From Agromyces mariniharenae (GTDB lineage Bacteria; Actinomycetota; Actinomycetes; Actinomycetales; Microbacteriaceae), in NCBI RefSeq assembly GCF_008122505.1, contig NZ_VSSB01000001.1, positions 1,038,891-1,102,890 of the forward strand: a stretch of DNA of 64,000 nucleotides, read 5' to 3'. Positions within the stretch are counted from its first letter, which is position 1. Each line of letters begins with the position of its first letter. Both the position numbers and the translations under genes were made by a program. Below the pieces are notes generated by a model. That model was given only the letters and a program-made list of their open reading frames with translations. It was not told the DNA's origin and made no database searches. This document shows, in pieces, positions 51,788 through 60,906 of the stretch.

Positions 51788-53302
51788 ATGCCGTCCGCAC
51801 GCGCCGCCAGGCGGTTCGCCGAGCCCCGCTCGAGCGTCGAGGTGATCGGCGAGCACTCCGAGTTCCGCCTCGACCTCGAGCGCATCCGGTTCTCGCCGTA
51901 CTTCTCGCGCCTGTCGGCGGTGACGCAGGTGATCGCGCAGCCCGGCGCCGGCCCGCTCATCCACAACCGCCTGACGCACTCGATCAAGGTCACCGCGGTC
52001 GCGCGGTCGATCGCGGTCGGGCTCAACGACCCGTCGTCGCCCGCCCGCGACCTCGTGCTCGAACACGGCTGCGACGCCGTCGTGGTGCAGGCCGCGGCGA
52101 GCGCGCACGACCTGGGGCATCCGCCGTTCGGCCACCTCGGCGAGCGCGTGCTCGACCGGCTGGCGCGCGAGAGCCTCGGCCTCGCCGACGGCTTCGAGGG
52201 CAACGCGCAGACCTACCGCATCCTCACCGCGCTCGACGTGTGCGAGGCGGCGCCGCAGGGCCTGAACCTCACGGCGGCCGTGCGCACCGCCGTGGCGAAG
52301 TACCCGTGGACGCGCTTCGTCGACGTCGGCGCGTCCGACGACCCGCTGCCGCGCGGCCTCCGCCGCGTCTCGGGCGGGCTCGAGGTGGTGAAGTTCTCGG
52401 CGTACGACCTCGACGCCGACGACCTCGTCGCCGCACGGCGAGGGATGCCGCCGCTGCAGCAGTCGCTCGAGTGCTCGATCATGGACATCGCCGACGACAT
52501 CGCCTACTCGATCCACGACGTCGACGACTTCTACCGGGCGGGCCTGCTCAGCCAGGGCGCCGTCGCGCGGGAGTTCCGCGGGTGGATCGCGGGCGCGGCC
52601 GAGCTGCGCGCCCTCGACGACGACGCGCTCGCGGCGCGCAGCGCGCCGCCCGGCTCCGCGCTCGAAGGGCTTCGGCGCAAGCTCCGACGCAGCGACCCGT
52701 GGATCGCCGACGACGACGCGTTCGCCGACGCCGTCGACGTCGTGGCCGACGACCTCGTCGACGGCCTGCTCGCGACGCCGTTCGACGGCTCGATCGCGTC
52801 GGAGCGCGCGCTGTCGTCGTTCACGAACCGCTGGATCGGGCACCTGCGGGCCTCGGTCGTCCCCGCGCCGCCCGGCGTCGCACGGTCGGGCCTCGTGACC
52901 CTCGACCGGCGCGCGTGGCACGAGGTCGAGATCCTGAAGTTCGTGCACCGGCACTTCATCCTCGACCGTGCCGACATCGTCATGTACCAGCGCGGACTCA
53001 GCCGCGCCCTCACGCGCACCGTGCGCGGGCTCACGGCGTGGGTCACCGACGACTTCGATCGGCACCGCGTGCCCGAGCGGCTGCGCGAGCTCGTCGACCT
53101 CGCGACCGAGGGGTACGCCAGGCTGCGGGCGGCCCAGCCGGCGGGCATCCCGGTGCCCGAGGCATCCGAGGTGCACACCCTCGGCGTGGCGCGCGGCGTG
53201 GTCGACTACGTCGCCTCGCTGTCGGACGACCAGGCGCTCGCGGTCTCGGAGGCGATCGACGGCCGCCCCGACCGGCTGTGGGACATCGGCCAGAGCCTCT
53301 GA
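51788..53302 (+). CDS. dgt: dGTPase-family deoxynucleoside-triphosphate triphosphohydrolase
   Basis: 504 residues. HD-superfamily ligands appear as HNRLTHSIKVTAVARSIA (first His) and AAASAHDLGHPPFGHLGE (His-Asp pair about residues 110-125), with the later YDLDADDLVAARRG and MDIADDIAYSIHDVDDFY (Asp) closing the metal site. These define the Dgt/SAMHD1 family, which removes triphosphate from dNTPs to give deoxynucleoside. The length of about 500 fits the Dgt1 class rather than the short class. It keeps dNTP pools in balance. GGGGAG precedes the ATG. Confidence 0.92.
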   Translation: MPSARAARRFAEPRSSVEVIGEHSEFRLDLERIRFSPYFSRLSAVTQVIAQPGAGPLIHNRLTHSIKVTAVARSIAVGLNDPSSPARDLVLEHGCDAVVVQAAASAHDLGHPPFGHLGERVLDRLARESLGLADGFEGNAQTYRILTALDVCEAAPQGLNLTAAVRTAVAKYPWTRFVDVGASDDPLPRGLRRVSGGLEVVKFSAYDLDADDLVAARRGMPPLQQSLECSIMDIADDIAYSIHDVDDFYRAGLLSQGAVAREFRGWIAGAAELRALDDDALAARSAPPGSALEGLRRKLRRSDPWIADDDAFADAVDVVADDLVDGLLATPFDGSIASERALSSFTNRWIGHLRASVVPAPPGVARSGLVTLDRRAWHEVEILKFVHRHFILDRADIVMYQRGLSRALTRTVRGLTAWVTDDFDRHRVPERLRELVDLATEGYARLRAAQPAGIPVPEASEVHTLGVARGVVDYVASLSDDQALAVSEAIDGRPDRLWDIGQSL

Positions 53303-53355
53303 GCGCCGCGCGCGACACGGCGTTCGCGGATCTTGTCGTGCGACGGCGGCAGCGC

Positions 53356-53361
53356 TAGCGT
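53356..53361 (+). promoter_or_regulatory. Possible -10 box for the 53433 gene
   Basis: TAGCGT, about 70 bases before the ATG at 53433. Confidence 0.3.
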
Positions 53362-53432
53362 CACGCTCAGCACCACCCCGCGCCGTGCGCCCCCGCCCGG
53401 CGCCTCGTCCGAGTTCGAGGGAGTGTTCCGCC

Positions 53433-53840
53433 ATGAGTGACAACACCGTGACCAAGTGGGTCGGCTGGGTCTGGTTCGCCGCGATCGTCATGCTCATCGC
53501 CGGCGTCTTCGACGCCCTGCATGGGCTCGCCGCGATCTTCGCCCCGGGGAGCGCCTACTTCGTGCGGACCGAGGGCGCCCTGCTGCTCCTCGACGTGCAG
53601 GGCTGGGGCTGGTGGCACCTCATCCTCGGCATCGCCCTCATCATCGGTGCGGCCGGGCTCTTCCGCGGCGCGACCTGGGCGCGCGTGGTCGCGGTGATCC
53701 TCGTCGGCATCAGCGCCGTCAGCCAGCTGTTCCTGCTGCCGACGCAGCCGTGGCTGTCGATCATCGTGCTCGCGCTCGACGTGGTGGTGATCTACGCGAT
53801 CATCGTGCACGGACGGGAGATGGCGGCTCGGACCGACTGA
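53433..53840 (+). CDS. Small four-helix membrane protein (DUF7144-like)
   Basis: 135 residues with four membrane helices. Conserved features of this actinobacterial family are the GAxWF/VWFAAIVMLIAGVFDALHGL start, AYFVRTEGALLLLDVQGWGWWHLILGIALIIGAAGL and the loop RGATWARVVAVILVGISAVSQL. The doubled Trp in GWGWWH is striking. Function unknown. Its last 41 bases overlap the convergent gene at 53800. Confidence 0.8.
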   Translation: MSDNTVTKWVGWVWFAAIVMLIAGVFDALHGLAAIFAPGSAYFVRTEGALLLLDVQGWGWWHLILGIALIIGAAGLFRGATWARVVAVILVGISAVSQLFLLPTQPWLSIIVLALDVVVIYAIIVHGREMAARTD

Positions 53841-56800
53841 GCGCCCGGCGTCGGGCCGGCAGCGCGACGAGCACGCCGACCACGACGAGCACCCCGCCGG
53901 CCGCCGCGGCCCACCATGCGGTGTCGGCGGGGATGTCGAGGTAGACGCTGATGCCGAGGATGCGCGAGAGGCCCCACGGCAGCAGCGCCATCTCGTCGTT
54001 CCAGAGGGTGAGCGCGGCCTCGAGTCCGATGGCGCCGATGAGCGTGCCCACGACCGCGAGCACGGCGCCGACGGCCGCGACCACCGTGCCGGCGGCACGA
54101 CGGGCGCCGATCTGCCCGGCGAGCGCCCAGGCGCCCGCGACGAGCACCCAGCCGAACGCCGCGAAGGCGACCACGACGTAGGCGGATCGGGCGAGCGGGT
54201 CGGTCCAGAAGTGGAACCAGTAGCCGCCCGGACCCGTCGGCGCGAGCACCACGAGCAGGAGCAGCACGCGCAGCATCGCCGCCCCGCCGACGGCCGCGAG
54301 CACGGGCCATGCGGAGCGGCCGCGCAGCGCGAACAGCAGCACGAGCACGACCACCGCCCACGAGCCGAGCGTCACCACGAGGTGCGAGGGCGCGAGGAAC
54401 CAGGTCTGGATGCCGCGGCTGGCCACGAGCGCGAGCGCGGGCACGCCCACCACCAGGGCGCGGTCGAGCCGGGTGAGCCCCTCGGTCGCCTCGGCAGCGC
54501 GCCATGGACGGGTGGCCGCGACCCGGAGTGCACGGGCCGCGCGAGCGCCGGGCCAGCCTGCGCGCGCGGCGCCCGCGGCGATGCCGTAGGCGATGAACGC
54601 CGCGACGAGCACGAGCGCGATGCGGGCGGCCCACGCCATGGGCAGGTCGCGCACGGCGCGGTCCACGCCGAGCTGCGCCGCGGTGAGGTTGTACGCCGGG
54701 TAGGAGGGGTCGCCCGCGTAGGCCGCCTCGTGCGCGGCGGCGGATGCCTCGAACCCGCGCCGCGCGGCATCCCACCGTTCGTAGGCCGACTGTTCGCCGG
54801 TGTCGTGCCACTGCGCCTGGCGCAGGAACATCTCGCGGTAGTCGCCGAGCATCGCGTAGGTCGACGCCTGGTAGTCGAGCGTGTCGAGGAACGCCGTGCG
54901 CAGCGCCGGATCGCGCCACGTCGCGGCATCCGTCGCGGCCACGGCCTCGCGCATGCGCTCGACGGCCGCGCTCGCCCGGTCGCCGCCTGCGATGGCCTCG
55001 TCGAGCTCGTCGCGGCTCACGTCGTAGATGACGTCGAGCACGGCGCTGTCGCCCGTGACGATGTCCCACTCGAAGATCCACATCATCGGCGGCGGCTCGA
55101 GGCCGATCGCGAAGACGCGGCGGTCGGCGAACGGGCCGATGTACAGGCCCTCGGTGATCGCCTCGCGCGACTGCGCCATCGCCTCGCCGATGGCCTGCAC
55201 GGTGGCGGGGTCGTCGGAGAACCAGCGTCGCGCCCAATCCGCCGTGAGCTGCGCCGGGTCGGCGCCGGGGTCGCGCGCGAGCCGCACGGCGAGCTCGGTG
55301 TTGAGCTCGTAGAGCTGCCAGAACCCGGCCTTCAGCTCGAGCGAGAGCGGCCCGGCGCGCCACGGCCCGCCGTCCTGCGTCCAGGTCCAGATGCCCTCGA
55401 GCTCGGGGTTCGCGGCGATGAAGCGCTGCAGGGCCTCCTGGTAGAGCACGCCGAGGTCGTTCGGGAAGGCGCCGAAGTTCTCGAACTCGCGGCGGCTCTG
55501 GAACTCGACGATGCGGCGGTGGTCGCCGACCTCGAGCGTGTGGTTGAGCGGCAGGTGGCTGTAGAAGTCGCCGAGGGTGTACTTCGTCGACACGATGAGG
55601 CGATCGGAGGCGATGCCGTCGAGCACGGCCCGGTAGGAGTCGTCGTTCGTGTGCATGTCGCCGACGGCGCCGACGCCGACGCTCCAGGTGCGGAAGATCA
55701 CCTCGCGGTCGACGCGCTCCGCCTGCCCGGTGAAGGCCGTGAGCATCGCGCGCACCGAGTCGACCGTCGTGACGGCGAGCTCGGAGTAGTAGTCCCAGCC
55801 GGGCAGGTCGTAGACGCGGCCCGCCTCGCCAATGCGCACCAGCAGGCCGTCGACGTAGGGCAGCTCGGCGTAGAGCTCGTCGAGACCCGCGCTGTAGACG
55901 TCCCAGAACGCGGGGTCCTCGGTGGCGAGCCCGCCGAAGCGGTCGGTGAGGTACGCCTCGAGCGGTGTCGTGAGCGTGAGCATGTCGGTGCGGAAGTAGA
56001 CGCGCAGGCCCGCGTCGTGCGCGAACTCCCACATCGGCCCGAACGCGTCGCGCATCGCGAGCGCGCGGGCGACGTGGTCGTCGTCGGCGCCGTACACGTC
56101 GTCGCCGTCGCCGACCTCCGAGAAGGTGAGGTACTCGATGAACCCCGGGATCGCGATCGCGTTGTAGCCCTCAGCAAGGGCATGGCGCACGTACGCCTCG
56201 AAGTCGGCGCGCGCGACTTCGAGCGCCGCCTCGTCGATGTAGGGCGCGTCGGGCAGGATGACGTCGGCGAACGCCTTCGAGTTGTGCGAGTAGTCGTCGC
56301 CCGCCGCCCACTCCGCCTCGTCGACGGTCACGCCCACGGCGCCGAGGTCGACCATGCGGAATCCGAGCTCGGATTCGACGACGTCGCCGAGCCGATCGTC
56401 GACGGGCCGTCCGTCGCGCACCGCGGCGGCGAGGTCGTAGACGCCGAGCGCGGCGCCGGCCTCGGTGGCCGCGACGACCCGCAGCGCGTCGGGCGCACCC
56501 TCGAGCCGGTACGTGTCGTCGGCCTCGGATGCCGCGGCCGCGCCGCTCCCCTCCACGACCACGTCGAGCGTCGCCGTGCCCGCGGTGGCGCCCGCATCGG
56601 CGACCGCGGCTCGCAGTTCCTCGACCGCCATGCCGACGCGAAGCGAGTCGGGCGCCGTCACGGCCGTGAACGCCGGCGGCACCGCGACGGGCGCCTCCGG
56701 CGCGGCCACGAGCGTCTCCGCCGGGATGTCGGACGGCTCCGACCGGATGCCGAGCGCATCGGTCAGCACGAACGCGATCCCGACCCCGAGGGCGAGCAGG

Positions 56801-56850
56801 ACCAGGATCGCGGCCCCGGCGCGCAGGGCTCGTCGGGGGCGCGTCATCAC
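53800..56850 (-). CDS. GH67-like glycoside hydrolase fused to a C-terminal membrane domain
   Basis: 1,016 residues from a GTG. There is one N-terminal membrane anchor (AGAAILVLLALGVGIAFVLT), then an N-terminal alpha/beta domain of the GH20/GH67 sort (TYRLEGAPDALRVVAATEAG, about residues 110-140). A large barrel-like catalytic region follows (GYNAIAIPGFIEYLTFSEVG, FGPMWEFAHDAGLRVYFRTD, RVDREVIFRTWSVGVGAVGD, PELEGIWTWTQDGGPW, about 170-520) and then a helical part. From about 715 on there are eight to nine membrane helices. A family assignment to alpha-glucuronidase-like enzymes is tentative. The catalytic part would face outside. The -10 box TACGCT is seven bases before the GTG, with a perfect 20-bp operator just upstream. 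Confidence 0.7.
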   Translation of the reverse strand: MMTRPRRALRAGAAILVLLALGVGIAFVLTDALGIRSEPSDIPAETLVAAPEAPVAVPPAFTAVTAPDSLRVGMAVEELRAAVADAGATAGTATLDVVVEGSGAAAASEADDTYRLEGAPDALRVVAATEAGAALGVYDLAAAVRDGRPVDDRLGDVVESELGFRMVDLGAVGVTVDEAEWAAGDDYSHNSKAFADVILPDAPYIDEAALEVARADFEAYVRHALAEGYNAIAIPGFIEYLTFSEVGDGDDVYGADDDHVARALAMRDAFGPMWEFAHDAGLRVYFRTDMLTLTTPLEAYLTDRFGGLATEDPAFWDVYSAGLDELYAELPYVDGLLVRIGEAGRVYDLPGWDYYSELAVTTVDSVRAMLTAFTGQAERVDREVIFRTWSVGVGAVGDMHTNDDSYRAVLDGIASDRLIVSTKYTLGDFYSHLPLNHTLEVGDHRRIVEFQSRREFENFGAFPNDLGVLYQEALQRFIAANPELEGIWTWTQDGGPWRAGPLSLELKAGFWQLYELNTELAVRLARDPGADPAQLTADWARRWFSDDPATVQAIGEAMAQSREAITEGLYIGPFADRRVFAIGLEPPPMMWIFEWDIVTGDSAVLDVIYDVSRDELDEAIAGGDRASAAVERMREAVAATDAATWRDPALRTAFLDTLDYQASTYAMLGDYREMFLRQAQWHDTGEQSAYERWDAARRGFEASAAAHEAAYAGDPSYPAYNLTAAQLGVDRAVRDLPMAWAARIALVLVAAFIAYGIAAGAARAGWPGARAARALRVAATRPWRAAEATEGLTRLDRALVVGVPALALVASRGIQTWFLAPSHLVVTLGSWAVVVLVLLFALRGRSAWPVLAAVGGAAMLRVLLLLVVLAPTGPGGYWFHFWTDPLARSAYVVVAFAAFGWVLVAGAWALAGQIGARRAAGTVVAAVGAVLAVVGTLIGAIGLEAALTLWNDEMALLPWGLSRILGISVYLDIPADTAWWAAAAGGVLVVVGVLVALPARRRALSRSEPPSPVRAR

Positions 56851-56857
56851 GCGGCGC

Positions 56858-56863
56858 AGCGTA
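56858..56863 (-). promoter_or_regulatory. -10 box of leaderless GH67-like gene promoter
   Basis: TACGCT on the minus strand, seven bases before the GTG at 56850. Confidence 0.45.
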
Positions 56864-56868
56864 GCAGA

Positions 56869-56888
56869 AGTGGGACAGATGTCCCACT
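56869..56888. promoter_or_regulatory. Perfect 20-bp operator in the GH67-like/phytase-like intergenic region
   Basis: AGTGGGACA and TGTCCCACT flank GA. On the minus strand it covers about -19 to -38 relative to the leaderless start at 56850, the spacer and -35 zone, as a repressor site would. No regulator gene lies beside it. Confidence 0.7.
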
Positions 56889-56977
56889 CTGTGCGCCACC
56901 TGTGCGTTCACCCAGCGGCCTCGACCCCTTCCCCTGCGCGTCATCCCGACGACGGACGGCGTCGATTGGCTCGCCGC

Positions 56978-59248
56978 ATGAGCCGAACATCGACACGACG
57001 CGCCCTGCCGCGCCTCCTCGCACTGTCCGCCGCCGCGGCCCTCGCCGCCATCATCGTCCCCTCCCCCGCCATCGCCGCGCCCGGCCAGGGCGATGAGCAC
57101 TCGAACTCGCCGTACGTGCAGACGCACGAGCCCACGCTCGTCGCGCGTGCGACGCTGAGCGCCGACCACCTCGAGCCGGGGCCTGCGTCGGGTGCGCTCG
57201 CCTCGCCGGGCAACGGCCGGGTCGGCCCGTGGCCGGGTCAGGTCATCCCCGGGTTCTCGGCCGCCATCGACAACGGCGACGGCACGTTCTGGGCCCAGCC
57301 CGACAACGGCTTCGGCAGCAAGGGCAACTCGGCCGACTTCCTGCTGCGCACCTACCTCGTTCGTCCCGCCTGGCAGACCGCCGACGGCGGCGCCGGCGAG
57401 ATCGCGATCGAGCGCTTCGTCTCGTACAACGACCGCAACCACGTGCTCGACTTCCCGATCGTCAACGACGGCACCGCCGAGCGCCTGCTGACCGGCGCCG
57501 ACTTCGACATCGAGTCGGTCGTCCGCGCCGCGGACGGCTCGTTCTGGGTCGGCGAGGAGTTCGGGCCGTTCCTGCTGCACTTCGACGCGAACGGCACGCT
57601 GCTCGAGAAGCCCTTCTCCCTCACCGGCGCGAAGTCGCCGCAGAACCCCTACCTGCAGCCGGGCGAGACGCCGCGCGTGCGCGCCAGCCGCGGGTTCGAG
57701 GCCCTCGCGGCATCCGTCAACGGACGCTACCTCTACCCGGTGATCGAGGGCTCGTACGCCGACGACCCCGACCTGCGCCGCCGCGAGATCCACGAGTTCG
57801 ACACGACGCGCGGGACCTACACGGGCCGCACGTGGAGCTACCAGGCCGACCAGGAGGCCAACGTCATCGGCGACGCGTTCACGGTGCGCAACGACGTGCT
57901 GCTGCTCGTGGAGCGCGACGACTTCGAGGGCGAGCAGTCCGTCACGAAGCGCGTCTACCAGGTCGACCTTCGTCGCACGGATGCCGCGGGGTACCTCGAG
58001 AAGACGCTCGTGCTCGACGCGCTGCGCATCGCCAACCCCGACGGCATCGGCGCGGGCGACGGCTACGGCACCGGCGAGGTCTTCTCGCTGCCCGTGCAGT
58101 CGTTCGAGACGGTCGTGCAGCTGAAGAACGGCGACCTGCTCATCGGCAACGACAACAACTACCCGGGCAACGACGCACGCATCCCCGGTACGCCCGACGA
58201 CACCGAGTTCGCGGTCGTCGACCTCGACAAGCTGAAGATCGAGCCGTCGCCCGTCACGCTCGTCGGCCACCGCGGCGCGAGCGGCCACCGGCCCGAGCAC
58301 ACGCTCGCGTCGTACGAGACGGCGATCGTGCAGTGCGCCGACTACATCGAGCCCGACGTCGTGTCCACCAAGGACGGCGTGCTCGTCGCCCGCCATGAGA
58401 ACGAGATCAGCGGCACGACGGATGTCGCGGCACGGCCGGAGTTCGCCGGTCGCAAGGCCACCAAGGTCATCGACGGTGCGAGCATCACGGGCTGGTTCAC
58501 CGAGGACTTCACGCTCGCCGAGCTCCGCACGCTGCGCGCCAAGGAGCGGCTGCCGCAGACCCGGCCCGCGAACACCGCGTTCGACGGGCTGTACCTGATC
58601 CCGACGCTCGACGAGGTCATGGACCTCGCCCGCCACTCGATCAGCTGCGACGGCCGTCAGGTCGGCGTCTACCCCGAGACGAAGCACCCGACGTACTTCG
58701 ACTCGATCGGCCTCTCGCTCGAGGAGCCGCTCGTCGCGGCGCTGCAGGCGAACGGCCTCGACCGCGCGACCGCGCCGGTGATCCTCCAGAGCTTCGAGGT
58801 CGGCAACCTGCGCGAGCTCGACGCCATGACCGACGTCACGCTCGCCCAGCTCGTGAGCTCGTCGGGTCGCCCCTACGACTTCACCGCCGCCGGCGACCCG
58901 CGCACCTACGCCGACCTCGTGACGCCCGCGGGCCTCGCCGAGGTCGCGACGTACGCCGACGGCGTCGGCCTCGAGAAGTCGGTCATGATCCCGCGCACGC
59001 CGGCGGGCACGCTCGGCACGCCGAAGCCGGTCATCGCCGACGCGCACTCCGCGGGCCTGACGGTGCACGGCTGGACGTTCCGCCTCGAGAACCAGTTCCT
59101 GCCGGCCGAGTTCCGCTCGTCGAGCGACCCGAACGCCCCCGGCGACCTCGCCGGCGAGCTGCAGGTGTTCATCGACGCGGGCATGGACGGTGTCTTCAGC
59201 GACCACCCCGACGTGGCCGTGACGATCGACGGGCCCACCGAGGGCTGA
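56978..59248 (+). CDS. Secreted phytase-like esterase / glycerophosphodiester phosphodiesterase fusion
   Basis: 756 residues. A signal peptide ends near IAAPGQG (residues 1-35). The first half (about 40-420) is a phytase-like esterase domain: PGFSAAIDNGDGTFWAQPDN, ADFDIESVVRAADGSFWVGE, EFGPFLLHFD, RGFEALAAS and DLLIGNDNNYPGNDARIP. The second half (about 425-750) is a GDPD TIM barrel with VGHRGASGHRPEHTLASYE, DYIEPDVVSTKDGVLVARHE (catalytic His-Arg, Glu-Asp, His) and VGVYPETKHPTYF. Together they could release phosphate from organophosphates outside the cell and glycerol phosphate from lipid headgroups. The start is the ATG at 56978. Confidence 0.88.
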   Translation: MSRTSTRRALPRLLALSAAAALAAIIVPSPAIAAPGQGDEHSNSPYVQTHEPTLVARATLSADHLEPGPASGALASPGNGRVGPWPGQVIPGFSAAIDNGDGTFWAQPDNGFGSKGNSADFLLRTYLVRPAWQTADGGAGEIAIERFVSYNDRNHVLDFPIVNDGTAERLLTGADFDIESVVRAADGSFWVGEEFGPFLLHFDANGTLLEKPFSLTGAKSPQNPYLQPGETPRVRASRGFEALAASVNGRYLYPVIEGSYADDPDLRRREIHEFDTTRGTYTGRTWSYQADQEANVIGDAFTVRNDVLLLVERDDFEGEQSVTKRVYQVDLRRTDAAGYLEKTLVLDALRIANPDGIGAGDGYGTGEVFSLPVQSFETVVQLKNGDLLIGNDNNYPGNDARIPGTPDDTEFAVVDLDKLKIEPSPVTLVGHRGASGHRPEHTLASYETAIVQCADYIEPDVVSTKDGVLVARHENEISGTTDVAARPEFAGRKATKVIDGASITGWFTEDFTLAELRTLRAKERLPQTRPANTAFDGLYLIPTLDEVMDLARHSISCDGRQVGVYPETKHPTYFDSIGLSLEEPLVAALQANGLDRATAPVILQSFEVGNLRELDAMTDVTLAQLVSSSGRPYDFTAAGDPRTYADLVTPAGLAEVATYADGVGLEKSVMIPRTPAGTLGTPKPVIADAHSAGLTVHGWTFRLENQFLPAEFRSSSDPNAPGDLAGELQVFIDAGMDGVFSDHPDVAVTIDGPTEG

Positions 59249-59262
59249 TCGGTCGTTCGTCC

Positions 59263-59302
59263 CGACGGGCGGGCGGATGCCGCGGCATCCGTCCGCCCGT
59301 CG
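59263..59302. terminator. 40-base near-perfect palindrome after the phytase/GDPD gene
   Basis: CGACGGGCGGGCGGATGCCG pairs with CGGCATCCGTCCGCCCGTCG with one G-U pair. Its centre is GGATGCCGCGGCATCC, two copies of the genome-wide word head to head. It lies 14 bases after the stop. Confidence 0.7.
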
Positions 59303-59336
59303 CCGATCGCCCGTGCAACGCGGCATCCGCTCGCCC

Positions 59337-59342
59337 TAGGCT
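59337..59342 (+). promoter_or_regulatory. -10 box of leaderless aminotransferase promoter
   Basis: TAGGCT, six bases before the GTG at 59349. Confidence 0.45.
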
Positions 59343-59348
59343 GAGAGG

Positions 59349-60566
59349 GTGACCGAACACGCTCGCCTCTCCGCCCGCATCGCCGCCATCGCCGAGTCCG
59401 CCACGCTGAAGGTCGATGCGAAGGCGAAGGCCCTCCAGGCCGAGGGCCGACCGGTCATCTCGTACGCCGCGGGCGAGCCCGACTTCCCGACGCCCGAGCA
59501 CATCGTCGAGGCGGCCCTCGTGGCGGTGCGCGACCCGAAGAACCACCGCTACACGCCCGCCGCCGGGCTTCCCGACCTGCGCGAGGCGATCGCGCAGAAG
59601 ACGCTGCGCGACTCGGGGCTCGAGGTCGGCGCCGGCCAGGTCGTCGTCACGAACGGCGGCAAGCAGGCCGTCTACCAGGCCTTCCAGGTGCTGCTCGACG
59701 ACGGCGACGAGGTGCTCGTGCCGACGCCGTACTGGACGACGTATCCCGAGGCGATCAAGCTCGCGGGCGGCCGCCAGGTCGACGTGTTCGCCGGCGCCGA
59801 CCAGGGCTACCTCGTCACGGTCGACCAGCTCGAGGCGGCGCGCACCGACCGAACCAAGGTGCTGCTGTTCGTCTCGCCCTCGAACCCGACCGGCGCGGTC
59901 TACTCGGCCGAGCAGGTGCGCGAGATCGGCGAGTGGGCCCTCGAGCACGGCATCTGGATCGTGGCCGACGAGATCTACCAGAACCTCACCTACGCCGACG
60001 ACCCCGACGGCGTGCCCCCACGGGCCGTGTCGGTCGTGGAGGCCGTGCCTGAGCTCGCGAACCAGACGATCCTCGTCAACGGCGTCGCGAAGACCTACGC
60101 CATGACCGGCTGGCGCCTCGGCTGGATGGTCGGCCCCTCCGACGTGATCAAGGGCGCCGCCAACCTGCAGTCGCACCTCTCGTCGAACGTCTCGAACATC
60201 TCGCAGCGCGCGGCGATCGCCGCGCTCACCGGCCCGCAGGAGCCCGTCGAGGAGATGCGCCGCGCGTTCGACCGCCGCCGCCGCACCATCGTCGCGGAGC
60301 TCTCGAAGATCGAGGGCGTGCACGTGCCGGTGCCGCAGGGCGCGTTCTACGTCTACCCCGACGTCTCGGGCCTGCTCGGCCGCGAGTGGGGCGGCGTCAC
60401 GCCGACCTCGTCGCTCGAGCTCGCCGACCTCATGCTCGAGCAGGCCGAGGTCGCCGCCGTGCCAGGCGAGGCGTTCGGCCCGAGCGGGTTCCTGCGCTTC
60501 AGCTACGCGCTCGGCGACGCGCCGCTCCTCGAGGGCGTGCAGCGCCTCCAGCGGCTCTTCGCCTGA
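59349..60566 (+). CDS. aspC: Class I/II aspartate-type aminotransferase
   Basis: 405 residues from a GTG. PLP-family landmarks: [66 protein letters not shown] (Asp-Glu-Ile-Tyr) and the Schiff-base lysine in [20 protein letters not shown] (about residue 243). The SNPTG and YAMTGWRLG forms identify the aspartate/aromatic transaminase 1b branch, which makes aspartate or prephenate-derived products. It transfers the amino group from glutamate to oxaloacetate. The promoter looks leaderless and a strong terminator follows. Confidence 0.92.
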   Translation: MTEHARLSARIAAIAESATLKVDAKAKALQAEGRPVISYAAGEPDFPTPEHIVEAALVAVRDPKNHRYTPAAGLPDLREAIAQKTLRDSGLEVGAGQVVVTNGGKQAVYQAFQVLLDDGDEVLVPTPYWTTYPEAIKLAGGRQVDVFAGADQGYLVTVDQLEAARTDRTKVLLFVSPSNPTGAVYSAEQVREIGEWALEHGIWIVADEIYQNLTYADDPDGVPPRAVSVVEAVPELANQTILVNGVAKTYAMTGWRLGWMVGPSDVIKGAANLQSHLSSNVSNISQRAAIAALTGPQEPVEEMRRAFDRRRRTIVAELSKIEGVHVPVPQGAFYVYPDVSGLLGREWGGVTPTSSLELADLMLEQAEVAAVPGEAFGPSGFLRFSYALGDAPLLEGVQRLQRLFA

Positions 60567-60582
60567 CCAACCACTGACACGA

Positions 60583-60618
60583 CGACGGGCCGCCGGGGAT
60601 GATCCCGGCGGCCCGTCG
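60583..60618. terminator. Bidirectional terminator between aminotransferase and CsbD genes
   Basis: CGACGGGCCGCCGGG pairs perfectly (15 bp) with CCCGGCGGCCCGTCG around GATGAT; convergent stops lie at 60566 and 60630. Confidence 0.85.
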
Positions 60619-60629
60619 ATGTCGATGCC

Positions 60630-60812
60630 CTAGCGGTCGTCGTCGCGGAAGGCGTCCTTCACGTCCTCGACCGTGTTCTTCATGTCCGCCTTGGCCTGGT
60701 CCATCTTGCCCTCGGCCTCGAGGCGCTCATTGTCCGTGACCTTCCCGGCGGCCTCCTTGGCCTTGCCCTTCAGGTCTTCGCCAGTGTTCTCCATGCGGTC
60801 TCCGACGCCCAT
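60630..60812 (-). CDS. CsbD-family stress protein
   Basis: 60 residues, very polar: MGVGDRMENTGEDLKGKAKE, then AAGKVTDNERLEAEGKMDQA and NTVEDVKDAF. The GKAKEAAGKVTDNERLEAEGK core is the CsbD signature. These small helical proteins accumulate under general stress in many bacteria; the molecular role is unknown. GAGG precedes the ATG at 60812. Confidence 0.9.
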   Translation of the reverse strand: MGVGDRMENTGEDLKGKAKEAAGKVTDNERLEAEGKMDQAKADMKNTVEDVKDAFRDDDR

Positions 60813-60906
60813 GATGGACTCCTCTCCCGGCGGGTTCGCCGCCTGATTCCACTCAACGCGGGGTCGGCCGACCCGACAAGGGGCTTGAGTCGGGCGCCCC
60901 GACGCG

